Shown: positions 13,830-25,955, counted from the first letter of the stretch. The stretch is DNA of 64,000 nucleotides from Odontocerum albicorne (GCA_949825065.1 OX463839.1:26397734-26461733); one strand, 5' to 3'. The notes: generated from the sequence alone by a model not told the origin. A program made the numbers and translations.

Positions 13830-16800
13830 CTGTACAATTTAGTTTATACTATATTATGTGAAAATCGGTCAAAATTGTTAAACGTTTCCGCTGATGCGTT
13901 AAAATTTCAAGAGAATAGAAAAATACAACACGAATATGAATGAATTTTTTATCTTTTAAGCTTAATAGTCATATAGACTAAGGAGTGTCCAACTATAAAT
14001 AATACTGTAAAATTTGGTTTATACTATATTATGTGAAAATCGGTCAAAATTGTTAAACGTTTCCGCTGATGCGTTAAAATTTCAAGAGAATAGAAAAATA
14101 CAACACGAATATGAATGAATTTTTCATCTTTTAAGCTTAATAGTCATATAGACTAAGGAGTGTCCAACTATAAATAATACTGTACAATTTGGTTTATATT
14201 ATGAGAAAATCGGTCAAAATTGTTAAACATTTCCGCTGATGCATTAAAATTTCAAGAGAATAGAAAAATACAACACGAATATGAATGCATTTTTCATATT
14301 TTAAGCTTAATAGTCATATAGACTAAGGAGTGTCCAACTATAAATAATACTGTAAAATTTGGTTTATACTATATTATGTGAAAATCGGTCAAAATTGTTA
14401 AACGTTTCCGCTGATGTGTTAAAATTTCAAGAGAATAGAAAAATACAACACGAATATGAATGCGTTTTTCATATTTTAAGCTTAATTGTCATATAGACTA
14501 AGGAGTGTCCAACTATAAATAATACTGTACAATTTGGTTTATATTATGAGAAAATCGGTCAAAATTGTTAAATATTTCCGCTGATGCATTAAAATTTCAA
14601 GAGAATAGAAAAATACAACACGAATATGAATGCGTTTTTCATATTTTAAGCTTAATAGTCATATAGACTAAGGAGTGTCCAACTATAAATAATGCTGTAC
14701 AATTTGGTTTATATTATGAGAAAATCGGTCAAAATTGTTAAACGTTTCCGCTGATGCATTAAAATTTCAAAAGAATAGAAAAATACAACACGAATATGAA
14801 TGCATTTTTCATATTTTAAGCTTAATAGTCATATAGACTAAGGAGTGTCCAACTATAATTAATACTGTAAAATTTGGTTTATACTATATTATGTGAAAAT
14901 CGGTCAAAATTGTTAAACGTTTCCGCTGATGCGTTAAAACTTCAAGAGAATAGAAAAATACAACACGAATATGAATGAATTTTTCATCTTTTAAGCTTAA
15001 TAGTCATATAGACTAAGGAGTGTCCAACTATAAATAATACTGTACAATTTGGTTTATATTATGAGAAAATCGGTCAAAATTGTTAAACGTTTCCGCTGAT
15101 GCATTAAAATTTCAAGAGAATAGAAAAATACAACACGAATATGAATGCATTTTTCATATTTTAAGCTTAATAGTCATATAGACTAAGGAGTTTCCAACTA
15201 TAAATAATACTGTACAATTTGGTTTATACTATATTATGTGAAAATCGGTCAAAATTGTTAAACGTTTCCGCTGATGCGTTAAAATTTCAAGAGAATAGAA
15301 AAATACAACACGAATATGAATGAATTTTTTATCTTTTAAGCTTAATAGTCATATAGACTAAGGAGTGTCCAACTATAAATAATACTGTAAAATTTGGTTT
15401 ATACTATATTATGTGAAAATCGGTCAAAATTGTTAAACGTTTCCGCTGATGCGTTAAAATTTCAAGAGAATAGAAAAATACAACACGAATATGAATGAAT
15501 TTTTCATCTTTTAAGCTTAATAGTCATATAGACTAAGGAGTGTCCAACAATAAATAATACTGTAAAATTTGGTTTATATTATGAGAAAATCGGTCAAAAT
15601 TGTTAAACGTTTCCGCTGATGCATTAAAATTTCAAGAGAATAGAAAAATACAACACGAATATGAATGCGTTTTTCATATTTTAAGCTTAATAGTCATATA
15701 GACTAAGGAGTGTCCAACTATAAATAATACTGTACAATTTGGTTTATACTATATTATGTGAAAATCGGTCAAAATTGTTAAACGTTTCCGCTGATGCGTT
15801 AAAATTTCAAGAGAATAGAAAAATACAACACGAATATGAATGAATTTTTCATCTTTTAAGCTTAATAGTCATATAGACTAAGGAGTGTCCAACTATAAAC
15901 AATACTGTAAAATTTGGTTTATACTATATTATGTGAAAATCGGTCAAAATTGTTAAACGTTTCCGCTGATGCGTTAAAACTTCAAGAGAATAGAAAAATA
16001 CAACACGAATATGAATGAATTTTTCATCTTTTAAGCTTAATAGTCATATAGACTAAGGAGTGTCCAACTATAAATAATACTATACAATTTGGTTTATATT
16101 ATGAGAAAATCGGTCAAAATTGTTAAACGTTTCCGCTGATGCATTAAAATTTCAAGAGAATAGAAAAATACAACACGAATATGAATGAATTTTTCATATT
16201 TTTAGCTTAATAGTCATATAGACTAAGGAGTGTCCAACTATAAATAATACTGTACAATTTGGTTTATACTATATTATGTGAAAATCGGTCAAAATTGTTA
16301 AACGTTTCCGCTGATGCGTTAAAATTTCAAGAGAATAGAAAAATACAACACGAATATGAATGAATTTTTCATCTTTTAAGCTTAATAGTCATATAGACTA
16401 AGGAGTGTCCAACTATAAATAATACTGTACAATTTGGTTTATATTATGAGAAAATCGGTCAAAATTGTTAAACATTTCCGCTGATGCATTAAAATTTCAA
16501 GAGAATAGAAAAATACAACACGAATATGAATGCATTTTTCATATTTTAAGCTTAATAGCCATATAGACTAAGGAGTGTCCAACTATAAATAATACTGTAA
16601 AATTTGGTTTATACTATATTATGTGAAAATCGGTCAAAATTGTTAAACGTTACCGCTGATGTGTTAAAATTTCAAGAGAATAGAAAAATACAACACGAAT
16701 ATGAATGCGTTTTTCATATTTTAAGCTTAATAGTCATATAGACTAAGGAGTGTCCAACTATAAACAATACTGTCCAATTTGGTTTATACTATATTATGTG

Positions 16801-18352
16801 AAAATCGGTCAAAATTGTTAAACGTTTCCGCTGATGCGTTAAAATTTCAAGAGAATAGAAAAATACAACACGAATATGAATGAATTTTTCATCTTTTAAG
16901 CTTAATAGTCATATAGACTAAGGAGTGTCCAACTATAAACAATACTGTTAAATTTGGTTTATACTATATTATGTGAAAATCGGTCAAAATTGTTAAACGT
17001 TTCCGCTGATGCGTTAAAACTTCAAGAGAATAGAAAAATACAACACGAATATGAATGAATTTTTCATCTTTTAAGCTTAATAGTCATATAGACTAAGGAG
17101 TGTCCAACTATAAATAATACTGTACAATTTGGTTTATATTATGAGAAAATCGGTCAAAATTGTTAAACGTTTCCGCTGATGCATTAAAATTTCAAGAGAA
17201 TAGAAAAATACAACACGAATATGAATGCATTTTTCATATTTTAAGCTTAATAGTCATATAGACTAAGGAGTGTCCAACTATAAATAATACTGTACAATTT
17301 AGTTTATACTATATTATGTGAAAATCGGTCAAAATTGTTAAACGTTTCCGCTGATGCGTTAAAATTTCAAGAGAATAGAAAAATACAACACGAATATGAA
17401 TGAATTTTTTATCTTTTAAGCTTAATAGTCATATAGACTAAGGAGTGTCCAACTATAAATAATACTGTAAAATTTGGTTTATACTATATTATGTGAAAAT
17501 CGGTCAAAATTGTTAAACGTTTCCGCTGATGCGTTAAAATTTCAAGAGAATAGAAAAATACAAAACGAATATGAATGAATTTTTCATCTTTTAAGCTTAA
17601 TAGTCATATAGACTAAGGAGTGTCCAACTATAAATAATACTGTACAATTTGGTTTATATTATGAGAAAATCGGTCAAAATTGTTAAACATTTCCGCTGAT
17701 GCATTAAAATTTCAAGAGAATAGAAAAATACAACACGAATATGAATGCATTTTTCATATTTTAAGCTTAATAGTCATATAGACTAAGGAGTGTCCAACTA
17801 TAAATAATACTGTAAAATTTGGTTTATACTATATTATGTGAAAATCGGTCAAAATTGTTAAACGTTTCCGCTGATGTGTTAAAATTTCAAGAGAATAGAA
17901 AAATACAACACGAATATGAATGCGTTTTTCATATTTTAAGCTTAATTGTCATATAGACTAAGGAGTGTCCAACTATAAATAATACTGTACAATTTGGTTT
18001 ATATTATGAGAAAATCGGTCAAAATTGTTAAACATTTCCGCTGATGCATTAAAATTTCAAGAGAATAGAAAAATACAACACGAATATGAATGCGTTTTTC
18101 ATATTTTAAGCTTAATAGTCATATAGACTAAGGAGTGTCCAACTATAAATAATGCTGTACAATTTGGTTTATATTATGAGAAAATCGGTCAAAATTGTTA
18201 AACGTTTCCGCTGATGCATTAAAATTTCAAAAGAATAGAAAAATACAACACGAATATGAATGCATTTTTCATATTTTAAGCTTAATAGTCATATAGACTA
18301 AGGAGTGTCCAACTATAATTAATACTGTAAAATTTGGTTTATACTATATTAT
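13830..18352. repeat. Twenty-monomer offset duplication inside the satellite, 3,460 bp apart
   Basis: The group of six monomers before 14,892 recurs before 18,352. Shared private variants include tacaatttagttta (about 13833 and 17293), cttaattgtcat (about 14483 and 17943), aataatgctgtac (about 14690 and 18150), caaaagaatag and aactataattaatac (14851 and 18311). The three-monomer tail of this group occurs again five monomers later (offset 865 bp, ending near 19,042). Confidence 0.8.
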
Positions 18353-19557
18353 GTGAAAATCGGTCAAAATTGTTAAACGTTTCCGCTGATGCGTTAAAAT
18401 TTCAAGAGAATAGAAAAATACAACACGAATATGAATGAATTTTTCATATTTTAAGCTTAATAGTCATATAGACTAAGGAGTGTCCAACTATAAATAATAC
18501 TGTAAAATTTGGTTTATACTATATTATGTGAAAATCGGTCAAAATTGTTAAACGTTTCCGCTGATGCGTTAAAATTTCAAGAGAATAGAAAAATACAACA
18601 CGAATATGAATGAATTTTTCATATTTTTAGCTTAATAGTCATATAGACTAAGGAGTGTCCAACTATAAATAATACTGTAAAATTTGGTTTATACTATATT
18701 ATGTGAAAATCGGTCAAAATTATTAAACGTTTCCGCTGATGTGTTAAAATTTCAAGAGAATAGAAAAATACAACACGAATATGAATGCGTTTTTCATATT
18801 TTAAGCTTAATTGTCATATAGACTAAGGAGTGTCCAACTATAAATAATACTGTACAATTTGGTTTATATTATGAGAAAATCGGTCAAAATTGTTAAACAT
18901 TTCCGCTGATGCATTAAAATTTCAAGAGAATAGAAAAATACAACACGAATATGAATGCGTTTTTCATATTTTAAGCTTAATAGTCATATAGACTAAGGAG
19001 TGTCCAACTATAAATAATGCTGTACAATTTGGTTTATATTATGAGAAAATCGGTCAAAATTGTTAAACGTTTCCGCTGATGCATTAAAATTTCAAGAGAA
19101 TAGAAAAATACAACACGAATATGAATGAATTTTTCATCTTTTAAGCTTAATAGTCATATAGACTAAGGAGTGTCCAACAATAAATAATACTGTAAAATTT
19201 GGTTTATATTATGAGAAAATCGATCAAAATTGTTAAACGTTTCCGCTGATGCATTAAAATTTCAAGAGAATAGAAAAATACAACACGAATATGAATGCAT
19301 TTTTCATATTTTAAGCTTAATAGTCATATAGACTAAGGAGTGTCCAACAATAAATAATACTGTAAAATTTGGTTTATATTATGAGAAAATCGGTCAAAAT
19401 TGTTAAACGTTTCCGCTGATGCATTAAAATTTCAAGAGAATAGAAAAATACAACACGAATATGAATGCATTTTTCATATTTTTAGCTTAATAGTCATATA
19501 GACTAAGGAGTGTCCAACTATAAATAATACTGTAAAATTTGGTTTATACTATATTAT

Positions 19558-19697
19558 GTGAAAATCGGTCAAAATTGTTAAACGTTTCCGCTGATGCATT
19601 AAAATTTCAAGAGAATAGAAAAATACAACACGAATATAAATACATTTTACATGTTTAAAGCTTAATAAATAGTCATATAGACTAAGGAATATCCAAT
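19558..19697. repeat. Decayed terminal monomer at the right satellite boundary
   Basis: The last monomer starts normally, then accumulates changes (aatataaatacattttac, an inserted aataa before agtcat, ggaatatccaa) and similarity stops near 19,697. Loss of homogeneity at an array edge is expected where unequal exchange no longer reaches. The sequence beyond is unrelated to the monomer. Confidence 0.85.
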
Positions 19698-21900
19698 TAA
19701 GTTAAATCAAGTATTCAATTATTTACGGAAATATTTTGCAGTAAAAATATTTGTCTATTTTACCTTCAACATATAAAAATCAATTTTATAAAAATAGTTT
19801 TTTTTTCATGACAAGACTATATAATCGATTTTGTATATTTTTTAATATCTTCCTTATGAGAGAGAAAAGAAACACCAGCAATTTTATCATAAAAAACTGA
19901 TTTATCAAAAGAAATGTTTAATCAACCACTAGTTATTATGATTCAACTCCGCTTGAAGACTATGATTTATTATAATATCACATTGATTGTTAAGCAGCGA
20001 AGTGAAATATTTAACAAGTTCATAATTTTCACTTCAACACCCAGACGCGGATGTTGAGGTTTATGACTTCAATTGAATATTGCTCATGATACAATGATGA
20101 AGGACGTCGTTACACTCTTGACAAGACATGCTTGTAGAATATGTGTCATAAAGATATGGAATAAAGCAATAATTGTCATATTATCTAAGTAACGACAAAG
20201 TTGATATTTAATTTCATTGTGGTTTTCAATCCATGAACATTCCAACGGCAGTACGCGGAAGAAAGAGAATTTCACAAGAAAAATAAATAAATCATGACAT
20301 TCATATGCTAAATGTGTATTGCATTGAGAATTCTATAATTATGTTTGAACATTCTAAGGAAATTATCTGTCGAGACTGAAAGCAAAATTAGCTCTTACTT
20401 ATATGATCACTAGTGATTTGAAAGTGTTAGACTCCTGTAATTGTGAAAGGCGAGAATACGGAAAATATTTTTTATAGCGTTTGCGGATAAAATAATGATT
20501 AATTTACAGTGACAAATACGCGTTTCGAAGCTATTATTTCCTATCTATATTTTACCTAGATATGGTACGAGTAATATTGAGTACCCAGCCACGTCACTCG
20601 AGTTTTCCGCATGTAGTCTTTACTTTGCTGGCATTTAAAAAATCCAACACTATTTTAATCACTTTGAAGAGCGTTGAGCGGGACGTAGAGATCTTTCATT
20701 GATTTCTTTAATTTTTGTTTTTTATGTGAAAATATTGTAATAGAGGTGATAATTCTTGATGGACGATTTTTTTTTCATTTTGCTGTTTCATTTATCTTTT
20801 CTGCTTTTAAATAAGTTTCCAAAAAATAATTTAAATGATTTCCTTGTTATAAAGATAGATGTTCGTGAAGATATCAACCGATTCAATGTGAAAAAAAATA
20901 CAAACCATGGCCAATTTATTATTGAAACTAATATTCCAATAAATATAATAGGAAGGAATGTTGTTATTTGCCGAATCTGTTTTAATTTTTATGCTTGTTC
21001 GATGGGTATTAAAAGTTTTTATATAAATCAGCCAGTCTGAATTGTGTGGGTGTTATCTATTTTTTTAAATGTATTTATGGTTACTGCAAAAATTGATTGT
21101 GTTTATTCTCAAACCTTGAACTTACCTTTTTCGCTTTATATATTTGTAATAAATACACTTAAACACGATTAAAAAATGGTGGCAATTTTTTATTTCAAAT
21201 CTATCAATCAATAATTTACCCGAATAACGCCTAACCCAATAAAATAACCGCAAATATCGTTATGTTTGTATTGACTGATTAAAATTTAAGAAATGCTTCA
21301 CTAGGGGATGTTTCTGGCAACTATAAAACAAATGTTATCATTACGTAAGATATAAATGTTGTAATTTTTTCAATAAGTTTACTTTGTTTAACTTCTTCCG
21401 AGGGAACTATTGATCTGTTTATGGTAGGCCACATTATAGTCAAGATTTTTCGCTCCATCAAAAAGGAATTGTATTTGTTAGGCAATTTAACTAATGCCTC
21501 CTACCCTTACTTCTAGAAAAAAGAGCATTGTAAATTTATAAATTAGGCCAAAAGTTTATACTTGCCATTAGTTTTGTATTAAATATTCTTTCTTCCCCTG
21601 GTTTCTTGAAATTAATAACAAAATACAGCATAATGATAAAGTTGAGCTGATACAAACTTTCTACATCCTATATTATTTAAAGTTAAGGCATTACCATTGT
21701 GGAAGTTTAGAGACATTGTAATTTGTGTTATCTAACACTATTTATTCCACTTTATTAGTCAGATGTAAATCTTGAATTCGGTAGGGTTACACTGTTACAT
21801 AAAGTGAAATAAACAGTGTTTGCTAAAACAAATTCCTTATCCTGATCAAATTTCTTACGAAAAAATAACTTCATTTTTAATTTTCACTCTACGTTCCACC
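19698..21900. other. Non-coding flank of the satellite, no recognisable gene
   Basis: This is AT-rich, apparently single-copy sequence. Two short open frames (20,084-20,275 minus; 20,756-21,040 plus) have low-complexity, phenylalanine/isoleucine-rich translations and no family resemblance, so I treat them as chance. Confidence 0.6.
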
Positions 21901-21901
21901 A

Positions 21902-22172
21902 AAAATATGAGGATGCCATAAAACGTCTTCATTCAGACTGGTCTACAGTCTGAAACTTCACGTCTTTTGAAGCCGCGGCAACTCCAACCAGCTCCGAGGC
22001 GTTCTGTAACTATCAAATCGCTTTGAGACTTCGAGAAAATCCTAAGGATGGCTCATTTTGGAGCATTTTTTGCGAATATTTGCCTCTTGTAGACTACCAG
22101 AAAAAGAGAGAAGTTTTATTATCTTTGCCCAATGACCCCTGGGGAAAAAGAGAATGTAAAAAAACGGTATAA
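21902..22172 (+). pseudogene. Coding-like fragment, unrecognised protein (possible BESS-motif remnant)
   Basis: A 72-codon open frame without ATG runs from 21,954 to the stop at 22,170-22,172. Its composition is unlike the AT-rich surroundings: balanced amino acids, with segments such as EAAATPTSSEAFCNYQIALR and SFWSIFCEYLPLVDYQKKR. It is preceded by a stop (21,951), with a plausible continuation just upstream in a shifted frame (EDAIKRLHSDWSTV). The pattern F-x2-hydrophobic-x3-LPLV-x3-KKR is loosely like the BESS motif of MADF-BESS proteins and some TE proteins, but I do not recognise the family with confidence. It could be a decayed transposon gene or an isolated exon. I see no clear GT/AG boundaries that would settle it. 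Confidence 0.4.
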
Positions 22173-22329
22173 AAATAACAAGTGAGTAAAAGTTCGTATT
22201 CATGCATTACATATTTAAACATTTGCCTTTTATTGACGTCTGAATACGTATCCTTTTGAAGTATATCCATATTAATTCGACTATATTTAGGTTCCTTGTT
22301 TATTAATTAAATCATTGAACTGAGATCGA

Positions 22330-22460
22330 ACAAGAGATGATGCAAGGTGAAGTCACGTAGGAAGGAAAGTGTGGGTTGGCCTGGCAGTGGGTGTCCGTAG
22401 GAAAGAGGAGAAACACTACCAGCGGGAGGTCATCGAGAGATGGTCTTGTTCACCGTAATG
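22330..22460. other. Short GC-richer patch of unknown nature
   Basis: This stretch is visibly richer in G than its surroundings (tgggttggcctggcagtggg) and has no long open frame. It could be an old repeat, an RNA gene or an exon, and nothing in it decides between these. Confidence 0.3.
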
Positions 22461-22780
22461 GGATGACTTTGAATTTGACGTAATTGCTTATACAAAATTT
22501 CATAAGCACCAAATAATTTTATTGGTTCATTGGCAAAATTTTACATCAATTTCACTCATTTCGATTGTTGCGTGAAATATTTGTGACGATTCATTTTCGC
22601 TTTTGTTGAATGTAAAATTGTAATTCTTTTTTATTTGAATACCACTGGAGAAAGGTGAACAAAACAATTCAATAAACATAAGGTGTTTCATCCTAAAAAA
22701 GTCGTTTTAAACTTGTTTTTATTTGTGTTACTTAAAGCGGGGCATAACGAAACTAACAAGGAAATAAATACGGTTTACTA

Positions 22781-22820
22781 GGATTCAAATCTAGCTTGAC
22801 CATTAGACCATTGGCGCCAT
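22781..22820 (-). repeat. tRNA-like (pol III A/B box) fragment
   Basis: On the minus strand an A-box-like tggtctaatggtcaag is followed by a B-box-like gatttgaatcc at a spacing too short for a tRNA. This fits a deleted tRNA-derived SINE head rather than a functional tRNA. Confidence 0.4.
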
Positions 22821-23778
22821 AATACAAAAAGTGGATTATGAATGTAGGCAACTAATCATCCAGAATTTAAATTTCAACAAAAGTTTAACATGGTGCATTT
22901 TATAAGAACACGAATATGTTGTCAATATTTAAATAAAATAAAATAAGTGTTTAGAAACAAAAGAGAAACCAATAAATATAAAGATTATTATTTAATGATT
23001 ATATCTATTTGTGGAATTTTAATTTAAAAAATATGAAAATTAAATACTTATCAATTATTCATTTTGCAAGTCATAGGCATACTGTTATTAGTACTAATAC
23101 TGATATTAGAAAAACCCTTTATAAATAAATGTTGATAATTTTTATGACAATACAATTAATATTAGATATTAAAAAGAATAAAAAGAGTTTTTAAATGAAA
23201 CTTTAATTTTGATAAAAAATTATTCACGGGAATTACTAATAAGAAAAAAATAATAAGAAAAGTTAAAGGTATAATGCTTGAAGCTTGATAACTATCAGAA
23301 GGATTCCTTCAAGATTATAGTTTAGTCTCTCCAAGAAATAATTAAAAGTGAAATACAATACATACAACAAAATAACATAATTATGTCCAGCATCATAGTA
23401 TAATAGAAACCTTGCAACATCATTCAGATTTTTAAGAATTGTGAATGGTAAATTTTAATTTCACAGATAATAATACATATTAAAAATAAACTTTCATCCG
23501 ATTTATAATAAAAAAAGCCCCTTCGAAATTGATTTGTTTTTTTTTGTAACGATAAATATAAGACGCAATTGTGTTTGAAATAAATGTAAAACACATATAT
23601 TTTGAAGTACAGCAATGCACCGGACTTCTGCACGGAAGGTCTTTGTTTCGAAACGAGGGCTGTGAATCTCCTTTTTATGACATATATATGAATATTTTTA
23701 AATAAGTTGATTTAAACTATAATAGGTATTAATTTGTCACTAAAATTGAATTTTTGAAAGCTTAAAACAATTTAAAAT

Positions 23779-23870
23779 AGGTAATGACGACTAACGTAGC
23801 TTACTTTGTAAGAACCTGCCATCCAACCCAGTGTTTGCGGGTTCGATTCCCGCTGCCAAACATTAAACAA
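23779..23870 (+). repeat. tRNA-derived SINE head
   Basis: An A-box-like tagcttactttgtaag near 23,796 is followed by a perfect T-arm gcggg-ttcgatt-cccgc at 23,837-23,853. The 3' acceptor-like bases do not pair with the 5' side, so this is not a functional tRNA. An A-rich stretch follows. The B box with a 5-bp T stem is the strongest pol III signal in the window. Confidence 0.55.
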
Positions 23871-24370
23871 AAAAATATTTCTGCTTTTCACTTCAGGCCT
23901 CATCAACAAATTATGGTTGCTGTGTTGCCAATAACTAAATAAATTCTTCCTATAATAGCAATTTTGATTCTTCTGCAATTGAAAGAGGGTCTAATGTCTA
24001 ATCGGGAATCATCATTGTAAGGGTTTCTTCAAATTGATTGTTAAAATTGTTATAGAGAGCCACCAAATGTTGTCAGTTAATCAGAACATCATCATTCTTT
24101 CACTGAGGAAATATTTGGAAACTGGTAAAATGCCTCACGCCCTAAATTGCGTCTGTATAAGATTACCTTCGACACAAACGCAGAAATTACTACTATCGTT
24201 TTGATCAAATTCAGCTTATATCTTTGCAGCTGTAAATTTGTTTCAATAAATTTGTCATATAAATGTACCTTTTAAACTTCATTGAGTTTTTCGTAACGAA
24301 TCATTTTTGTTTTCAAAAAAATATAATTTAATCGATTTAAATAGGAACCACTTGACAGCTAATGTACCTA

Positions 24371-25060
24371 CTATGTGGAATAGCAATCGATTGAAGTCTT
24401 CGTCATTTTCAGTAAAAGCTGTGCAAACTATCTATCATTGAGTGCATGCTTCTCATTTTTTTAAATGCTGTAATTATGTATTGTAATGAGCGATGCAACT
24501 AAATGTTGTCGATGAATCGCACCATGCACAGCGAATATATTTGACACTGACTTTTTCAAAAATTTAAATCCACGATAGCGCCCTACCATCGCTGTGCACC
24601 GTCAGTAGCAACTGACATAATATCATTCAAAGGAATTTCCTTTTCTCAAAAAATTCTTACAATACATGAAATATCAATTTTCTTTTAATGTCAGTTATCG
24701 TTTTTTAATGAATAACAATTCTTGGTATTTCTTTCTTCTTTTGTCGGTTAAAGGTGTGCGAAAACTAAAACTTTATTTGCTGGCAATGTAGACTCATCGA
24801 GTTGTTAAGATAATTGTGTTGTTTAAAAAAATACATGATGAGTCTTCCCTATCCTGGGCGATTTCGTCAAGTCGTCGTTGCACTGTGTTATTGCTCAAAA
24901 AATTTTTCCGGACAAAATCAGACGGCAGTTGGTGCAAATCAGTACGCAGGATCTCACTAACAGCTGGTAAGATGAGGTCTTCTCCAATAGTATGCAGTTT
25001 TTTTCGATTTAACATTAAGAAAGGAAACGTTGTAAGAATCCCGTAACTCGTCATTATATT
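24371..25060 (-). pseudogene. Degenerate hAT-family (SCAND3/ZBED-like) transposase
   Basis: Read on the minus strand, two blocks match the hAT transposase lineage often annotated as SCAND3-like or ZBED-like in insects. The upstream block (25,054-24,794) contains HTIGEDLILPAV and LSNNTVQRRLDEIAQD, as in the region before the RNase-H-like core. The downstream block (about 24,620-24,371) contains VATDGA, then in another frame GRYRGF, FAVHGAIHRQHLVA and, after a further shift, ENDEDFNRLLFH. About 150 bases of unrelated sequence separate the blocks, where roughly 100 core residues including the first catalytic region should be. With a stop in the DGA segment and at least two frameshifts, it is dead. 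An intact transposase would cut and paste DNA in the nucleus. No inverted terminal repeats were identified. I am confident of the family from the ordered motifs, not of the exact ends. Confidence 0.75.
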
Positions 25061-25955
25061 GTTTGGGTGCAGCTGAAAATATACTGGTCAACATTGGTCG
25101 TTTCGAAAATTGATATTTAATCATGTAGCTAGGCATCAGACATATAACAAAATATTTGTTATGGTTTGACTCTCACCATACTCACAACTCACGCCCTCAC
25201 TCAGGTGGTAGAAGCTAAAGTCTCCACTTAAGTTTGTCGTCATACTTGAATATATACGTTTAACTCAACTGAAAAAAAAACGGTGTTACATAAAAGACAA
25301 ACAAGGATTCATTTTGCAATAAGATAAAAAACAAAGGAGATTTTCGTATTCAATAACAATACAGTATTAAAATGCATATTTAACCTTGAGAGATGTCGCA
25401 TTTGGATATTCACTTTCCAAAAGTGCAAAAACCATTTAGTCATTTCCGAGCGTCTCCCTGATTATGGTATGTGCGTGGGTGCGTGCGAACGTGTGTATGC
25501 ACATTTAAATGGTACATTTCATTCTTATTCATTGCTCTTAAGAAGGTTTCTTCCGTAAGCAGAGTGGCTGCAATTTGTACATACCCGACGTGTGCTCACA
25601 ACCCATCACGAAAAACACAGAAAATTTTGTGACACTCATATCCCTACCGTCAATAAGTATTAATTGTTTAACAGACATTCTAGTCAAAAATAACATTTAA
25701 GAAAATATTATCTTTAATGACCACGTAAGTTTGTTTTCTATTTATAGCAAATTTTAGAAAAAAGGACTCCAAACTAGTTTTCCTTCTTGGTCTCTTTAAC
25801 GTCTTTTAGGCTTGTTGGAAGACATTGTCACGTGGAAATTAACTCACCCATTTTCACTTTATACAAGGAAAGTATGAGTATTACACAATACAAAGACCTA
25901 GAAAACTTTACATTAAAGATTCACCTCGAAAATACGACGACAGTAAAAGAATATT
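25060..25955. other. Non-coding stretch, no gene seen
   Basis: AT-rich sequence with one short alternating purine-pyrimidine tract around 25,465-25,500 (tgcgtgggtgcgtgcg). Nothing else is recognisable. Confidence 0.5.

Larger units (their letters stand above)
1..19697. repeat. Satellite DNA array, ~173-bp monomer, ~114 copies
   Basis: Head-to-tail tandem monomers fill the first 19.7 kb without interruption. I tracked monomer starts at the motif gtgaaaatcgg or gagaaaatcgg. About 113 full monomers lie between 1 and 19,557, which gives a mean of 173 bp. There are two length classes, set by the junction: 175 bp when a unit ends in tactatattatgtg (long junction, about 70 units) and 170 bp when it ends in tattatgag (short junction, about 44 units). 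Short-junction monomers usually carry gatgcatt where long-junction ones carry gatgcgtt, so junction and body variants travel together as subfamilies. Nearly every unit has a HindIII site inside the 10-bp palindrome ttaagcttaa, and also aaacgttt, another palindrome. All frames are closed and no gene is inside. The array continues beyond the left edge. The length and head-to-tail order are typical of centromeric, heterochromatic or subtelomeric satellites; which one cannot be decided here. Confidence 0.98.

Noticed and set aside
1..19697. Regular repeats suggesting a CRISPR array or a repetitive protein gene
   Set aside because: Monomers are contiguous with no unique spacers, about 173 bp long and closed in all frames. 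This is satellite DNA in a eukaryote.
1..19697. CENP-B box within the satellite monomer
   Set aside because: The CG-containing core aacgtttccgctgatgcg and its complement do not fit the TTCG-x4-A-x2-CGGG pattern closely enough to call.
20756..21040. 94-residue open frame near the satellite edge
   Set aside because: AT-driven composition, no recognisable domain, no convincing splice sites.
23779..23870. A functional tRNA gene
   Set aside because: The T-arm is perfect, but acceptor and D-arm pairing fail and an A-rich tail follows, so a tRNA-derived SINE fits better.
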